Source: an uncultured Lachnospiraceae bacterium
GTDB lineage: Bacteria > Bacillota > Clostridia > Lachnospirales > Lachnospiraceae
Assembly (NCBI GenBank): GCA_902797565.1
Contig: CADBTO010000175.1
Location: 1 to 7,191 of the forward strand
Direction: 5' to 3'
DNA length: 7,191 bases
A program made the position numbers and the translations under genes. Below are positions 5,980 through 7,191 of this stretch, piece by piece (the first letter of the stretch is position 1; the number at the start of each line of letters is the position of its first letter). The notes beneath the pieces are model-generated. The model made no database searches and was not told where the DNA came from. It was given only the letters and a program-made list of their open reading frames with translations.

Positions 5980-7191
5980 TTATTTCTCCCCGCTGCGTTC
6001 CCGGACGATGAACCGGATCACGGTGCCGCGGAAGCCGAAGGCATCCCGGATCCGGTTCTCCAGGTAACGCAGGTAACTAAAGTGCATCAGTTTCTTTTCG
6101 TTGACAAAAATGACGAAGGTCGGCGGAGCCACGGAAACCTGCGTCACATAGAAGATCCGCAGCCGCTTCCCTTTGTCCGCAGGCGGCTGCTGCAGCGCCA
6201 CCGCCTCCGCAATAATCTCGTTCAGCACGCCCGTCGCAACCCGCAGCATGCGGTTCTGCACCACCGCCTCCACGGTCTGGAAGATATTCTGGAGCCGCTG
6301 CCCGGTCTTTGCAGAGATAAACAGCGTTTCCACATACGGCGCAAAAGAAAGCACGCTCTGGATCTTTTCCAGATGCTCCTTCTGGGTCTTGTTGTTCTTT
6401 TCGATCGCGTCCCATTTGTTTACGGCAACGATCATCCCCTTGCCGCGGTCATGGGCAATCCCCGCAATCTTCGCATCCTGCTCTGTGATCCCTTCCGTCG
6501 CATCCACCATCAGGATCACGACGTCGCAGCGCTCCACCGCTGCAACCGCGCGGATGACACTGTAATGTTCCAGTTCCTCTTTCACCCGGCTCTTGCGGCG
6601 CAGTCCTGCTGTATCAATAAACAGGTATTCTTTCCCGTGGTTTTTGATTTTCGAATCAATCGCGTCCCGCGTCGTTCCTGCCATATCGGACACGAGCACG
6701 CGCTCCTGCCCCAGCAGCTTGTTGACCAGGGACGACTTGCCCACATTCGGTTTCCCAATCACGGCGATCTTCGGAATTTCTTCTTCTTCCTCCGATTCCG
6801 TATACTCCGGAAAATGGCGGCAGATCGCGTCCAGCATATCCCCAAGGCCCTGTTTCCCGATTGCGGAAACCGGATAAGGATCTCCCATGCCCAGTCCGTA
6901 GAACTCGTATACATATGCCTGCTGTTTTTCGTAGTTGTCCACCTTGTTTACAGCCAGAACCACCGGCTTTTTACTCCGCCGCAGAAGATCCGCCACCTTG
7001 TCGTCATCATCCTGCATCCCCTGGCGCACATCCACAAGGAACAGGATCACATCCGCCGTATCCACGGCGATCATCGCCTGGTCACGGATATGCGTCAGGA
7101 TCTCGTCTTTGGAATCCGGTTCGATCCCGCCGGTATCAATGACCGTGAAATCATGTCCGGTCCAGCTCACATCCGCGTAGATCCGGTCACG
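5980..7191 (-). CDS. der: Ribosome biogenesis GTPase Der, N-terminus cut by the window edge
   Basis: Der (EngA) has two tandem GTPase domains and a KH-like domain and assists 50S subunit maturation. The 403 residues present begin RDRIYADVSW, immediately after the conserved T of the G2 region, so roughly the first 38 residues, including the first P-loop, lie beyond 7191. In the fragment I see G3 DTGG (19-22), G4 NKVD (82-85) and SAIGKQGL for G5 in domain 1. An acidic linker (SEEEEEIP) follows, then domain 2 with P-loop GKPNVGKS (146-153), AGTTRDAI, DTAG (193-196), NKWD (258-261) and SAK (293-295). The C-terminal KH-like domain ends in FGFRGTVIRFIVRERSGEK. A GTG at 7170 is not the start, because conserved Der sequence continues upstream of it. 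The plsY gene follows 33 nt later. Confidence 0.97.
   Translation of the reverse strand, partial: RDRIYADVSWTGHDFTVIDTGGIEPDSKDEILTHIRDQAMIAVDTADVILFLVDVRQGMQDDDDKVADLLRRSKKPVVLAVNKVDNYEKQQAYVYEFYGLGMGDPYPVSAIGKQGLGDMLDAICRHFPEYTESEEEEEIPKIAVIGKPNVGKSSLVNKLLGQERVLVSDMAGTTRDAIDSKIKNHGKEYLFIDTAGLRRKSRVKEELEHYSVIRAVAAVERCDVVILMVDATEGITEQDAKIAGIAHDRGKGMIVAVNKWDAIEKNNKTQKEHLEKIQSVLSFAPYVETLFISAKTGQRLQNIFQTVEAVVQNRMLRVATGVLNEIIAEAVALQQPPADKGKRLRIFYVTQVSVAPPTFVIFVNEKKLMHFSYLRYLENRIRDAFGFRGTVIRFIVRERSGEK

Noticed and set aside
7168..7170. GTG as the start of der
   Set aside because: Codons upstream to the window edge encode RDRIYAD, a conserved part of Der, so the gene simply continues past the window.

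Overview
This window reads as chromosomal housekeeping DNA from an anaerobic Bacillota, most likely a Clostridia member of the Lachnospiraceae type. That placement rests on the der-plsY-gpsA and scpA-scpB neighbourhoods, strong AGGAG-type ribosome binding sites, and a divergent carboxyltransferase followed by a small lipoprotein, a combination I associate with sodium-pump decarboxylase clusters of gut Clostridia. It is an inference from gene content, not a sequence match. All seven genes lie on the minus strand, so transcription runs from high to low coordinates. Coding density is very high and no stretch above 300 bases lacks a gene.

In transcription order, the first block is der (5' end cut off by the window edge), plsY and gpsA. 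Der is a double GTPase of 50S ribosome assembly. GpsA makes sn-glycerol-3-phosphate and PlsY acylates it from acyl-phosphate, so these two catalyse consecutive first steps of phospholipid synthesis. They are packed tightly, with the plsY stop 5 nt before the preferred gpsA start.

A 162-nt gap with several short inverted repeats separates this block from a second one: a phosphoribosyltransferase-like protein, scpA and scpB. Stop and start abut exactly between the first two, and 7 nt separate scpA from scpB. ScpA and ScpB are the kleisin and winged-helix partners of the SMC condensin. ScpB carries an unusual N-terminal extension built from a 30-bp in-frame tandem repeat. The phosphoribosyltransferase-like protein lacks the usual acidic pair of the PRPP motif and has a C-terminal CPYC.

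The third block, after a 74-nt gap with a candidate promoter, is a biotin-dependent carboxyltransferase of the MmdA/PccB superfamily and the N-terminal part of a lipoprotein that I suspect is an OadG-like gamma subunit. Together they suggest a Na+-translocating acyl-CoA decarboxylase whose remaining subunits would lie beyond position 1.

I did not find a clear new multi-gene system. The points most worth checking are the ScpB repeat extension, the non-canonical PRTase-like protein fused to the scpAB operon, and the lipoprotein-type gamma subunit.
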